DNA of 45,953 bases from Dorea_D hominis (GCF_014287705.1 NZ_JACOOY010000020.1:1-45953), one strand, 5' to 3'. Counted from the first letter of the stretch, positions 32,322 to 41,752 are shown. The notes: generated by a model from the letters alone, not told the origin. Translations and numbers: made by a program.

Positions 32322-35300
32322 ATGAAAAATTATGAAGACAAAATATATTCATTAGGTGAGACTGTAACAGGGCAGACACAGGCCATGTCACAGGCCGTAC
32401 AGAAAACACTGGAAAATAATGGCGGGGTAGGTATAATGACAGGATCTTATGACCAAAACCTGTCTATTTTGTCTGTGGATAATCTGCTGTTGCATAGTAC
32501 AGGATATACATTCGATACTTTCATGGAACATACAAAAGGCTCATTGAAAAACTTCTTTTATGACGAGGAAGATAAACTGGAGCGAGACCGTTTTTTGCAG
32601 CTTCACGGAACAGGGGAAGCACAGATCCTTGCAGCAGACGGTACAGTGAATAATGTATGGCTTTGTAAAGAGGATGCGACAGATGAGGCGGGCAGACAGA
32701 TCTGGGTTATGTCCGTACAGGTCAACTGGGATCATGTAAATTTGGCACTGCTCAATGAGGCTATCTATTCCGGCTTCTGGTATTTTGACTGTGACGAAAA
32801 CAGTGAGATTGTGTATGCAAACTGGAGTCATGAATTCCGAAAAATGCTTGGCTATCATGACACTCTGGACTTTCCGAATAAACTGGAATCCTGGTCAGAT
32901 CTTCTGCATCCACAGGATAAAGAAAGAGTAATGGTGCAGCTTCAGGCGGCAATTAAGGATAAGACGAACCAGATAAAATACCAGGTAGAGTATCGTATGA
33001 GAATGAAGGATAATCAATACCAGTGGTTTCGGGCATCTGCAGAAGTAATACGCCGTCTGGATGGTTCTGCCAGCAGGATTGCCGGGATTTTTATTAACAT
33101 TGATAGGGAGAAAAAAGAAACCATGCAGGCACAAAAATCTGCTGCTTTCCACCGGGCTTTTACGAAAACAGATCTGTGCGAGTATTATGTAAATCTGGAA
33201 GCGAATACTTTTGATACCTTTAAGGTTGAACCGTCCCTGATGACAGTTTTTGAACAGAGTCGTACATGGGATGAACTGATCCGGCATTTTGTGGATTCCT
33301 ATGTTGTGGGAACAGATAAGAAAGCGGTAGCTGCTTTTTATGACCGTGGTTATATTGCAGAAAAACTGAAAGGTCTGGAAACAGAATTATCTTTAGAGTG
33401 CCGAATCACTCTGGATGGAGAAGAACGATGGGTCCGCAATGTGATTATACGTGGCGAGATAGAGGATTCAGAATATGCCATGATCTTTCTGCGTGATATC
33501 ACGGAGGCTAAGGTAGAGAGCGCACGGCATCTGCAGATGGCAGCGGACAATGCTTCCATGGAGCAGCTGATCCAGAGCATTGTGCGTCTGGTTGACCGTT
33601 TTGTTGTCTGTGATCTGGAAAATGACAGATATGAATTCTACAACCTGAATGGACAGATGATATATAAACCTCTGGGATTTTATCATGATTTTCAGATGCA
33701 GGTTCTTGAAAAATATAAGACACTGGAACCATTAGAAGCTATAGATATCCTGATAGCCCCGGATAATATCCGGAAAAAACTGAAAAGTGAAAATGATATT
33801 TATAAGTTTGAGTATTGCAGCCTGGATGAAAAGACTTATAAAATCGCTTCTTATATTCCCTTGGAATGGAAGAATGGAAAGCTGGAAAAGGTATTGCTGG
33901 CATCCATGGATGTGACACAGGAAAAGAAAGCAGAGATTGAATCCCGTCAGGCACTGATAGAAGCTTACCGGTCCGCAGAAAATGCAAATCGTGCGAAAAC
34001 AGAATTCCTTTCCAATATGTCCCATGATATCCGGACACCAATGAATGCGATTGTGGGTCTGACGGCAATCGCAGGGGCAAATGTTGAGAGCCAGGACAGA
34101 GTCATTGAATGCCTCGGCAAGATCACAGAATCAAGCCGCCATCTGCTGGGGCTGATTAATGAAGTATTGGATATGGCACGTATTGAAAGTGGAAAAATGA
34201 CACTGGCACAGGAAGATTTCAATCTGTCAGAGCTGGTAGATAATCTTATTACACTTACGAAACCGGTGCTTGATGAACATAAACATAATTTTGATATACA
34301 CATCAATCATATTGAACATGAGGCTGTCTGTGGTGACAGCTTGAGGATTCAGCAGGTATTTGTGAATCTGATGAGTAATGCGATTAAGTATACAACGGAT
34401 GGTGGAAATATTATTTTTTCCATAGAGGAAAAGCCAAATGGATTTTCAGAACTTGGATGCTATGAATTTACGATTGAGGATAATGGGATCGGTATGTCAC
34501 CGGAATTCCAGGAAATCATGTTTGATCCTTTCAGCCGCGCGGATGACCAACGTACAACCAGAGTCCAGGGAACTGGTCTGGGAATGGCAATCAGCAGAAA
34601 TATTGTGAACCTGATGAATGGCACTATTAAAGTGGATAGTACCTTGCACAAGGGAACTAAAATCACAGTAACAATTTATCTGGAGCTTCAGGAAAAAGAA
34701 AAAGAACAGGACAAAAATCTGATGAATCTGCCGGTTCTGGTAGTGGATGATGATAAGACATGCTGTGAAAGTACAGTTGCCACACTGAAGGAAATCGGTA
34801 TTATGGGTGAATGGGTTCTCTCTGGCAGGGAAGCGGTTGAGCGCTGTTATGCACGGCATGAGTTGAAAGATGATTACTTTGCTGTTATTTTAGACTGGAA
34901 GATGCCGGAGATGGATGGTATAGAAACTGCCAGACAGATCCGGAAACGGATCGGGAAAGAGATTACCATCATTGTATTGACATCCTATGAATTCAGCGAA
35001 ATTGAAGAAGAAGCAAAGGCTGCAGGTGTAGATGCTTTTATTGCAAAACCGCTGTTCCGTTCCCGGCTGACGGCAACACTGCGGCAGTTTACTTCAGGAA
35101 GAAAAGAAAAAACAGCGAGAAATTATCTGGAGAAGCTGTCAGAAGCAGACTACACAGGAAAAAGGATTCTGCTGGTTGAGGATAATGAGTTGAACAGAGA
35201 AATTGCTGGTGAAATTTTGCAGATGACAGGGGCAGAAGTGGAAACAGCAGAAAATGGAAAAATCGCAGTTGAAAAAGTGGAAGCTTATCCGGAAGGATTG

Positions 35301-35528
35301 TATGATCTTGTTTTTATGGATATCCAAATGCCTGTCATGAATGGTTATGAGGCAACTGCAGCAATCAGGAGCCTTCCGGGTGAAAAGGGAAAACTGCCTA
35401 TTGTTGCCATGACTGCCAATGCTTTTGCAGAAGATGTACAGTTAGCCAAAAATACAGGCATGAATGGACATATCGCGAAACCGCTGGATATGAATAAGTT
35501 GAATGATGTTCTGGAAAACTGGCTGTAA
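32322..35528 (+). CDS. Cytoplasmic hybrid histidine kinase with PAS-like sensors and two receiver domains
   Basis: A 1068-residue protein without membrane segments. The N-terminal 540 residues hold about four PAS-like units (around 35-130, 145-265, 275-400, 410-535), some ending in 'IDREKKE' or 'DITEAK'. Then come a HisKA domain with His568 in SNMSHDIRTPMNAI, an ATPase domain (NLMSNAIKYT, DNGIGM, GTGLGMAI), and two receivers with Asp858 (VILDWKMPEMDG) and Asp1000 (VFMDIQMPVMNG). No output domain follows, and no response-regulator gene is adjacent, so its target must be elsewhere. The upstream c-di-GMP-I riboswitch suggests that second-messenger levels set its expression. Confidence 0.9.
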   Translation: MKNYEDKIYSLGETVTGQTQAMSQAVQKTLENNGGVGIMTGSYDQNLSILSVDNLLLHSTGYTFDTFMEHTKGSLKNFFYDEEDKLERDRFLQLHGTGEAQILAADGTVNNVWLCKEDATDEAGRQIWVMSVQVNWDHVNLALLNEAIYSGFWYFDCDENSEIVYANWSHEFRKMLGYHDTLDFPNKLESWSDLLHPQDKERVMVQLQAAIKDKTNQIKYQVEYRMRMKDNQYQWFRASAEVIRRLDGSASRIAGIFINIDREKKETMQAQKSAAFHRAFTKTDLCEYYVNLEANTFDTFKVEPSLMTVFEQSRTWDELIRHFVDSYVVGTDKKAVAAFYDRGYIAEKLKGLETELSLECRITLDGEERWVRNVIIRGEIEDSEYAMIFLRDITEAKVESARHLQMAADNASMEQLIQSIVRLVDRFVVCDLENDRYEFYNLNGQMIYKPLGFYHDFQMQVLEKYKTLEPLEAIDILIAPDNIRKKLKSENDIYKFEYCSLDEKTYKIASYIPLEWKNGKLEKVLLASMDVTQEKKAEIESRQALIEAYRSAENANRAKTEFLSNMSHDIRTPMNAIVGLTAIAGANVESQDRVIECLGKITESSRHLLGLINEVLDMARIESGKMTLAQEDFNLSELVDNLITLTKPVLDEHKHNFDIHINHIEHEAVCGDSLRIQQVFVNLMSNAIKYTTDGGNIIFSIEEKPNGFSELGCYEFTIEDNGIGMSPEFQEIMFDPFSRADDQRTTRVQGTGLGMAISRNIVNLMNGTIKVDSTLHKGTKITVTIYLELQEKEKEQDKNLMNLPVLVVDDDKTCCESTVATLKEIGIMGEWVLSGREAVERCYARHELKDDYFAVILDWKMPEMDGIETARQIRKRIGKEITIIVLTSYEFSEIEEEAKAAGVDAFIAKPLFRSRLTATLRQFTSGRKEKTARNYLEKLSEADYTGKRILLVEDNELNREIAGEILQMTGAEVETAENGKIAVEKVEAYPEGLYDLVFMDIQMPVMNGYEATAAIRSLPGEKGKLPIVAMTANAFAEDVQLAKNTGMNGHIAKPLDMNKLNDVLENWL

Positions 35529-35805
35529 TTGCCTTCCAGATGCATGGGAAAAGCAGACAGGAAACATAGAGAGAGGATTTTGTTGTGACAGAAATATTCC
35601 TATTTGTAAAGGTGGAAAAGGTAGTGCAGTAATAGAGAAAAAGCTAGAGTTAGAACAATACATAGAAATTGTTTTTAGTTATAACACAGAAACAAGTTTA
35701 GAAGAATTTATGTTAGATTATAAAAAAATAGAGATGTTAATCACGATTGGCTCAGGTATAATTCCGTACAGAAGAAAAACTTGTTTTTATGATAGAAACA
35801 AATAA
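35529..35805 (+). other. Degenerate ORF between the hybrid kinase and a terminator
   Basis: A frame open from 35503 to TAA at 35803 encodes a stretch around ELEQYIEIVFSYNTETSLEEF that is more protein-like than its upstream part. It has no proper start or ribosome site and no known match. It is probably a fragment. The AT content is higher than in neighbouring genes. Bases 35806-35905 show nothing recognisable. Confidence 0.25.
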
Positions 35806-35905
35806 TTTACACCTTATTTATACCTTTGGAAGACCGAATCGGAATAATTAAAAAAGTTGTCATAATTTAGTTGGTCAAAAAATAATACTACACTCAAAAT
35901 CAATT

Positions 35906-35943
35906 AAAAAATCAATCGTAAAAAAATACGATTGATTTTTTGC
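35906..35943. terminator. Perfect hairpin, probable bidirectional terminator
   Basis: AAAAAATCAATCGTA (35906-35920) pairs perfectly with TACGATTGATTTTTT (35927-35941) across a 6-nt loop. The T-rich arm overlaps the broken start of the next gene, so it came from another locus or marks the break point. Confidence 0.75.
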
Positions 35944-37107
35944 ACATTTCTTTTTGGGGTTGATGATAATGGAAATGTGAAAGGATTGCCAGATGTAAAA
36001 CAGGCCTGTTTGGATATCGAAAATAAAATCAATGACAGTATATCACCTCAACCAAACTATACACTTGAAATACAGAATAATGACCAGACGATAAAACTTA
36101 CTGTAAAAAGTGGTCTTCAAAAACCGTATTTATATAAATCAAAAGCATACAAACGAAATGATACAGCAACGATAGAGGTAGATACATTAGAATTTTCAAG
36201 GCTTGTATTAGATGGAAAAAATATTAGCTTCGAAGAATTACCTTGTAAAGATCAGGAGCTATCTTTTAAAATTTTACAGTGTAAACTGAAAGAAAATATT
36301 TACATTGAAACTTTCAATCAAGATACTTTAAAGACATTGAACCTATATGACAATATAAATGGTTATAATAATGCAGCGGGACTTTTGGCAGATAAAAATC
36401 ATTTTTCAGGAATTGATATTGTTAAGTTCGGTGAGAATATCAGTATTATTCAAAAAAGAGTAACGTTTGAACATATATCGTTTTTAGAAATATATGAAAA
36501 AGCACTTGCTGTATTTAGAGATTATTACCAATATGAAGTAATACAGGGGGCTGACAGAAAGATGGTAGAGAAAATACCGGAAGCAGCTTTCAGAGAAGCA
36601 ATTGCAAATGCTTTGATTCATAGGGTATGGGATATTAATTCACACATCAGAGTTTCTATGTTTGATGATAGAATAGAAGTAGTGTCTCCTGGTGGATTGC
36701 TGGCTGGAATAACGGCAGAAGAATATTTATCAGGTAAACTATCTATTTTAAGAAATAGAAATCTTGCAAATGTATTTTACAGACTGGGATTAGTAGAGAT
36801 ATTTGGAACAGGAATTACACGAATCAAACAACTGTATGCAGAGAGTTTGATAAAACCAGAATTTGAAGTGTCAGAAAATGCTATAAAAATCGTACTACCG
36901 ATATTTGAAACGAATGTCAATTTAATCGAAGACGAAAAAGTGATTTACAAATTATTAAGTAAGACGATGCTGAAACCAATAAGTGAAATTGCACCATATG
37001 TCCCATTTGGCAAATCAAAAACAACACAATTACTGAAAGCTATGGAGAAAAAGGGTGTGATTGCAGTTGAAGGAAAAGGCAGAGGAACAAAATATATCAT
37101 TAAGTGA
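35932..37107 (+). pseudogene. AlbA_2/divergent-AAA (Schlafen-like) protein, 5'-truncated
   Basis: The frame begins within the AlbA_2 domain at FLFGVDDNGNVKGL. Intact family members first have about 40-60 residues with the ESKxxEFK motif, which are missing. The rest is intact over about 385 residues: the family's central part, EAAFREAIANALIHR, RIEVVSPGGL, NVFYRLGLVEIFGTGITRI, and a C-terminal winged helix (KPISEIAPYVPFGKSKTTQLLKAM). The only starts are TTG codons inside the preceding terminator, with no ribosome site. Its 3' end abuts a broken MFS gene on the other strand. I regard it as inactive; a shortened product starting internally cannot be excluded. Confidence 0.65.
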
Positions 37108-37227
37108 TTGAGAACAGATCACTGTCAGCATCGGACGGACCATTGCCCCCATGGTCGTCACAAAGCGTCCGAAGCATAAGACATAGTTTTCTTTTCTAAG
37201 ACCTTTGTATTGTGAAATTAGATTCAT
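37108..37227 (-). pseudogene. MFS transporter, N-terminal fragment
   Basis: On the minus strand an ATG at 37227, with AAAGGGG upstream, encodes MNLISQYKGLRKENYVLCFG and then RFVTTMGAMVRPMLTVI. This is the first helix and its basic leader as found in MFS drug or sugar transporters. The frame then runs into the end of the AlbA_2 gene, so only about 40 residues survive. From 37228 to 37410 I see no gene on either strand. Confidence 0.6.
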
Positions 37228-37422
37228 GATACGTTTTCCCCTTTGCATATTCCCCAGTTTCCAACTACTAATAATATACAATGCGGGCACTTTTTTGTCT
37301 ATCGTATTCCGTCGGGTTTCAGCAAAAAATGGCGGTTGATTGAAGCCGGAAAATGATGTATCTTAGTACTTAGGAAATAGCAGTTGTAAGGGGATTATGA
37401 CTGAGCGAAAAAGGAGAATATG

Positions 37423-38370
37423 ATGAAATCAGAAGAGGTTATGAGAATACTGGAAAATGCCATCCGTATCGGAAAAGGTGTAATCCGGTATGGAAGTGTT
37501 GCATCGTATATTCCGGAGCTTGCCAAGGCAGATAAGAATAAACTGGGAATCTGCCTTTACACAATAGACGGCAATCAATTTGAGACCGGAAATACAGAAG
37601 ACAGATTTACGATACAGTCCATTTCCAAAGTAATGGCACTGTGTCTGGCACTGGAAACATTTGGAGCAGAGTTTGTGTTTGATTATGTTGGTGTGGAGCC
37701 GTCAGGGGAGGCTTTTAACTCACTGGTAGAACTGGATAACCGAAGTAACCGGCCCTTTAATCCGATGATCAATTCTGGAGCAATCACGGTTGCGAGCCTG
37801 CTTGTAAACCACTATTCCATCGAAGATATGCAGAAGTATATGCAGGACGTATGTGAAGATCCGGAGATTGCAGTAGACGAAGCTGTATTTCAGTCTGAGA
37901 TGGCGACTTGCGCAAGAAATAAGGCGATTGCCTATCTTTTAAAAAGTAAGGAGATCATTGATACCGATGTAGAAGATAGTGTTACCTTTTATACAAAGAT
38001 GTGTTCCATGTCGGTAAATGCAAGAGATCTGGCAATGTTCGGTCTTCTGCTTGCAAATGACGGAGTGCAATTATCTACCGGAAAACGTCTGATCTCATCT
38101 CAGACTGTACGGATGGTACAGACCATTATGCTCACCTGCGGGATGTATGACGGATCAGGTGAATTTGCGTTAAGAACAGGAATTCCGACTAAGAGCGGAG
38201 TCGGCGGCGGCCTGCTTAGCGTATCGAAAAAGAAAATGGGAATCGGGATCTACGGACCGTCTCTTGATAAAAAAGGAAACTGTATCGCAGGCTGCGAATT
38301 GTTGGGATATATTTCAGAAGCACTGCATCTTCACATCTTTGATACCAGAGAGTGGAAGGTAGAAGAATAA
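37423..38370 (+). CDS. glsA: Glutaminase
   Basis: A 315-residue enzyme of the serine-dependent beta-lactamase-like glutaminase family. It hydrolyses glutamine to glutamate and ammonia in the cytoplasm. Evidence: FTIQSISKV with the SxxK nucleophile (Ser66), NRPFNPMINSGAI, the CARNKAIAYLLK region, YTKMCSMSVNARDLA, MLTCGMYDGSGEFA and KSGVGGGLLSV. Length is usual. Two adjacent ATGs exist; AAGGAG is 6 nt before the second (37423) and too close to the first (37420). An ATG with AAGGGG at 37397 opens an 8-codon frame overlapping the start, possibly a chance leader. A terminator follows. The gene is the only clearly intact one between 35.9 and 39 kb. Confidence 0.93.
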   Translation: MKSEEVMRILENAIRIGKGVIRYGSVASYIPELAKADKNKLGICLYTIDGNQFETGNTEDRFTIQSISKVMALCLALETFGAEFVFDYVGVEPSGEAFNSLVELDNRSNRPFNPMINSGAITVASLLVNHYSIEDMQKYMQDVCEDPEIAVDEAVFQSEMATCARNKAIAYLLKSKEIIDTDVEDSVTFYTKMCSMSVNARDLAMFGLLLANDGVQLSTGKRLISSQTVRMVQTIMLTCGMYDGSGEFALRTGIPTKSGVGGGLLSVSKKKMGIGIYGPSLDKKGNCIAGCELLGYISEALHLHIFDTREWKVEE

Positions 38371-38373
38371 AAA

Positions 38374-38427
38374 AAGACGATACTGCAGAACTCCCTTAGC
38401 ATGTGGTTTGGCAGTGTCGCTTTTCTT
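38374..38427 (+). terminator. Terminator of the glutaminase gene
   Basis: CGATACTGC (38378-38386) pairs with GCAGTGTCG (38411-38419), with an A-run before and CTTTTCTTTT after. Confidence 0.7.
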
Positions 38428-38435
38428 TTATCCGC

Positions 38436-38660
38436 TTATTTTTCAGAGGATGGAAGACAATTTCCATCTTTAACAATGGTTGGTTCTTTTCCGGCAATCA
38501 TGGTTACCATGTATCCATTTTTTCCCAAATTGATTGCAACGACTTTTCCTTTTTTCGTATGGAAAATCTGAATAAGGATATCTTTTGAAGTCGGTTTGTT
38601 CTTAAAATAGTTGCTTGGTCTGCTGTCCCCGGTAGGAATCGCACCATTGGCGTGTAAAGT
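38436..38660 (-). pseudogene. C-terminal fragment of an unidentified protein
   Basis: On the minus strand an open frame ends at TAA (38436-38438). It reads HANGAIPTGDSRPSNYFKN, then DILIQIFHTKKGKVVAINLG and MVTMIAGKEPTIVKDGN. It looks like a genuine beta-rich protein tail, but no start exists and the upstream part is replaced by the DUF4116-like fragment on the other strand. The family is not known to me. Confidence 0.35.
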
Positions 38661-38667
38661 AGAAAGA

Positions 38668-38970
38668 TGGAATTTTGTCTATGTTGATAAATCTTATCGA
38701 GATGATTTTGAATTGACAAAGCTTTGTATGGAACAGGTTGGAAATCTCAATACGATTTATGAGTATATGAGTGCAAGGTTGCGAGGTAACAAGGAATTGG
38801 CAATGCTTGATTTACAAGAGGATTTTCCAAATACAGAATACTATTCATCTAAACTTAGAAATGATGATGAAATAGCAGCGACATTGTTTAGACTTCATGG
38901 AGCTGATTCATGGGCATGGCATCATATGAGCAAGCGTCTAAAGAAAAAATACAAGATAGAAGAAATGTAG
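38668..38970 (+). pseudogene. DUF4116-like protein, C-terminal fragment
   Basis: From 38668 the frame encodes WNFVYVDKSYRDDFELTKLC, then TIYEYMSARLRGNKELA and KLRNDDEIAATLFRLHG. The repeated '(L)RxDxExxxxxxxxxG' helix pattern is that of DUF4116. There is no start codon in the conserved part; the ATG at 38611 lies in unrelated sequence. The sequence to the left belongs to the oppositely oriented fragment, so the join at about 38660 is a rearrangement point. Confidence 0.5.
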
Positions 38971-38989
38971 AGGTGTGGTAAATGTGAAA

Positions 38990-39008
38990 GATTAGCTTTA
39001 TGCTAATC
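38990..39008. promoter_or_regulatory. Small perfect hairpin before the ATP-grasp gene
   Basis: GATTAGC-TTTAT-GCTAATC forms a perfect 7-bp stem 20 nt before the next start. No T-run follows. It may be an operator, an mRNA structure or a weak terminator. Confidence 0.35.
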
Positions 39009-39028
39009 GGATAAGCATTTTATATATT

Positions 39029-40564
39029 ATGGGTGATGTATTAAGAATAATAGATCGATTTAAAATAACAGGCCATGGCGTTATTTATACAGTAAAAATC
39101 AGTAAAGGTGCAAATGTTCGCATGGGAGATCTTCTGTCTGATCTTAGGGGAAATAGATTTGAAGTTAGTGGAATCGAAATGTTTAGAAGAAAGATACCGG
39201 AAGGAAAGACTTTTGAAGATATGCCTCTTGGATTAATGCTTAAGCAAATAGACAGCGTGGATCCCTTTGGAAATGTACTTGTTAAAAATCTGAAGGAGAT
39301 TAATTTCATTTTTTGTAATCATCCGCTGTATCAAAGAAAAGTTGATGAAGACTATGAAGATGAGTATCAAGAGGCTGGGTTACATCACTCTTGTGCATTA
39401 TTCAGCTATGAAGACATGGAAAGCGGTAAGCTGTCATTGTTTGGAGAAGAGATATCTGGTCTTACAATTTATCGTGGTTGGATGATGAAGCCGGAAATGT
39501 ATTCGGATTTCTATAAGTTACTGGAACAGAAAGGAATTTATCTGATTAATACTCCAGAGGAATATGAGAGGTATCACACGTTACCTGGATGGCATGATGA
39601 CTTTGCAGAAGAAACTGCGCAGTCAGTATGGGAGACTGAGGGAAATATTGAAAATATATTGTTGAAGGCTAAACAATTAAATGGTCCTTATATTGTAAAA
39701 GACTATGTTAAGAGCAGAAAACATGAATGGTATGATGCATGTTTTATAAAAAATATTTCGGATATTGCGAATACAACAAGAGTAATAAGAAATTTTGTAG
39801 AACGTCAAGGTGATTCATTGGTAGGCGGAATTGTTCTACGAAAATTTATGGACTTACATCAAATTGGATTTCATGAAAGAAGTGGAATGCCTATATCAGA
39901 AGAATATAGAATATTCGTTTACGCTGGAAAAATTCTGATAATGGATAACTACTGGACGGAAAAAGAGGATATAAGATTATCCGACGTTGAAATTAGTTGG
40001 ATAGAATGCATCGCAAAAAAAGTTAGAAGCAACTTTGTAACAATTGATATAGCACGGAAAGATGACGGAGAGCTGATGATCATGGAATTTGGTGATGGTC
40101 AAGTTTCTGGATTGCAGCAAATCGAAACAAAAGATTTTTATCAATCATTTGAACAAGAAGAACGTATTTCGGCTAAAGAGTTTTTTACAGACGGAACTGC
40201 AATATTGATTGGAGATCCAATGCCGGATAAGTCAGTTGAGCAAATGCAATTAGATATTGCAAGCATCAGTAGTACTCAAGAACTGGTTGATGTTTATGTA
40301 CAGGTACACAATAAATTCTGGTATATTGAAGATGCTCTGTATGATTATGAAGAAGAATCCGAAGAGTATATCAGAGTAAAAGAAATTGTGGAAGCTTGGG
40401 GTGAAATGATGGATTTGCTCGACAAAAAGATCATGGTTGCAGCAAAGGAAGAGAGACTTCTTGCAGAACGTCAGCTCAATTCTGGAACTGTCAAACAGCT
40501 TGAAAGCTTTATGAAGAAGTATGGCTATAAAGATGGAGGCAGATGGTGGATTAAGTTAGAATAA
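39029..40564 (+). CDS. ATP-grasp (R2K-like) protein with EF-Tu-domain-2-like N-terminus
   Basis: A 511-residue cytoplasmic protein. Residues about 8-60 (FKITGHGVIYTVKISKGANV, then MGDLL and FEVSGIEMF) resemble the beta-barrel domain 2 of translation GTPases. Residues about 135-380 match the R2K_3 clade of ATP-grasp ligases: TIYRGWMMKPEMYSDFYKLL, LINTPEEYERYHTLPGWH, SVW, GPYIVKDYVKSRKHEW, GGIVLRKFMDL, EYRIFVYAGKI and LMIMEFGDGQVSGL, with the Lys, Arg, Asp and Glu residues expected for ATP/Mg binding. ATP-grasp enzymes form C-N bonds through an acyl phosphate. Residues 400-511 are helical. The start has a poor ribosome site. No obvious substrate-peptide gene is next to it. Confidence 0.7.
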   Translation: MGDVLRIIDRFKITGHGVIYTVKISKGANVRMGDLLSDLRGNRFEVSGIEMFRRKIPEGKTFEDMPLGLMLKQIDSVDPFGNVLVKNLKEINFIFCNHPLYQRKVDEDYEDEYQEAGLHHSCALFSYEDMESGKLSLFGEEISGLTIYRGWMMKPEMYSDFYKLLEQKGIYLINTPEEYERYHTLPGWHDDFAEETAQSVWETEGNIENILLKAKQLNGPYIVKDYVKSRKHEWYDACFIKNISDIANTTRVIRNFVERQGDSLVGGIVLRKFMDLHQIGFHERSGMPISEEYRIFVYAGKILIMDNYWTEKEDIRLSDVEISWIECIAKKVRSNFVTIDIARKDDGELMIMEFGDGQVSGLQQIETKDFYQSFEQEERISAKEFFTDGTAILIGDPMPDKSVEQMQLDIASISSTQELVDVYVQVHNKFWYIEDALYDYEEESEEYIRVKEIVEAWGEMMDLLDKKIMVAAKEERLLAERQLNSGTVKQLESFMKKYGYKDGGRWWIKLE

Positions 40565-40814
40565 ATAATGTGGCTGTAAGATAGTGCTTTTGTATGTGTT
40601 AGAACAGAGATAAAGTGTCCAAGTATTAGCAAATCAGAATCTACACAGCCTTCTATAAAACCAATTTTCCGATAAAAACATACACCTTATTTTACACCTT
40701 TTGCGGACGATATTATGCGAAAATAAACCAGGTTATGCCAGAAAGCAAAAATTTACAAAGGCTTACAAAGCCCGAAAAACCAAGAAAAACTAAGAAATGC
40801 GAGGTTATGCAACA

Positions 40815-41273
40815 ATGATAAAAGTATTATTCATCTGCCACGGCAATATCTGCCGTTCAACCATGGCAGAATACGTTATGAAATATTTAGTAGAGCAGGC
40901 AGAGCTTTCTGCCGACTTCTACATTGATTCTGCGGCGACCAGCCGGGAGGAGATTGGTAATGGTGTACACCGTGGTACAAGAAAGAAATTAAAAGAAGTT
41001 GGCATCCCTTGCGGGGATCACCGTGCACGCCAGATGACAAGAAGAGATTACGATGAATTTGATTATCTGATAGGAATGGAAAGCTGGAATATCCGCAACA
41101 TGTTACGAATTGTCGGAGATGATCCGGAACAGAAAATTTATAAATTACTGGATTTTACAGACCGGAAGGGTGAGGATATTGCCGATCCATGGTACACAGG
41201 AAATTTTGATGCGACTTATCGTGATGTGAGAGAAGGATGCGAAGCTCTTCTTGCATGGCTTGTGAATCGATAA
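40815..41273 (+). CDS. Low-molecular-weight protein-tyrosine phosphatase
   Basis: A 152-residue phosphatase. The P-loop CHGNICRST (nucleophile Cys8, Arg14) lies at the N-terminus, and the general-acid motif DPWY is near residue 127, as in LMW-PTPs. The family's usual length is about 150. The ATG at 40815 gives the standard MIKVLFICHGN start; the in-frame ATG at 40797 would add six residues. It dephosphorylates phosphotyrosine or related arginine-phosphate proteins in the cytoplasm. The 250 nt before it contain no gene, but do contain tandem TTACAAAGG-type repeats (about 40751-40772). Confidence 0.9.
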   Translation: MIKVLFICHGNICRSTMAEYVMKYLVEQAELSADFYIDSAATSREEIGNGVHRGTRKKLKEVGIPCGDHRARQMTRRDYDEFDYLIGMESWNIRNMLRIVGDDPEQKIYKLLDFTDRKGEDIADPWYTGNFDATYRDVREGCEALLAWLVNR

Positions 41274-41341
41274 GAGTGCTTGAAAAAGCAGTGCTTTCGA
41301 TTGGTGTGATTGACCGGGAAGGTGTATGCTTGAAAACAATA

Positions 41342-41396
41342 ATCGCAGCAGACCCTTGTGTGATGTCCTTAAGGAATGCACTGGATCTGCTGCGAT
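41342..41396. terminator. Inverted repeat between convergent genes, possible terminator
   Basis: ATCGCAGCAGA (41342-41352) and TCTGCTGCGAT (41386-41396) are perfect mirror copies with a 33-nt loop, between the convergent phosphatase and hypothetical genes. There is no clear T-run, so termination is uncertain. Confidence 0.4.
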
Positions 41397-41407
41397 AATA
41401 TTACATA

Positions 41408-41752
41408 TTATTCACAATATTTAGCAAGATCTTTCTTGAATCCGGCGAGCTGTTCAGAAAGAGCGGCAGTGTTTTCATCAGAAAGAGTTTCAAGAATAGC
41501 CTGCATGTCAGATTTAATTTTTTCTGGATTATATGGAACTTCCAGAGCGAAGTCGCTATATGCGCGGATTTTCTGGAAATACATGTTTGTTTCTTTTTCT
41601 TCTTGCTGGTTCCGGCACATCTGATACATAGATACGCTATCGGTAGCATCTAATTCCGTACATTCTTTACAAATCCATTTTCCAAGAAAATAGTATTTTC
41701 CATTGATTTCATATATAAATCCCGGTTGCTGTAAAAATTCTTCTAATAACAT
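41408..41752 (-). CDS. Small uncharacterised protein
   Basis: A 114-residue soluble protein with AAGGAGG ahead of the ATG. The N-terminal part (FIYEINGKYYFLGKWICKEC) has strands and two Cys residues (CKEC), plus a later Cys, which might bind metal. The C-terminal half is helical (SEQLAGFKKDLAKYCE). I do not recognise the family. It is a single gene reading away from the EamA transporter, with about 180 nt between. Confidence 0.65.
   Translation of the reverse strand: MLLEEFLQQPGFIYEINGKYYFLGKWICKECTELDATDSVSMYQMCRNQQEEKETNMYFQKIRAYSDFALEVPYNPEKIKSDMQAILETLSDENTAALSEQLAGFKKDLAKYCE

Noticed and set aside
37030..37290. An 86-codon minus-strand ORF as an intact gene
   Set aside because: Only the part from 37227 to about 37108 is MFS-like. 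The rest is antisense to the end of the AlbA_2 frame, so I list a fragment only.
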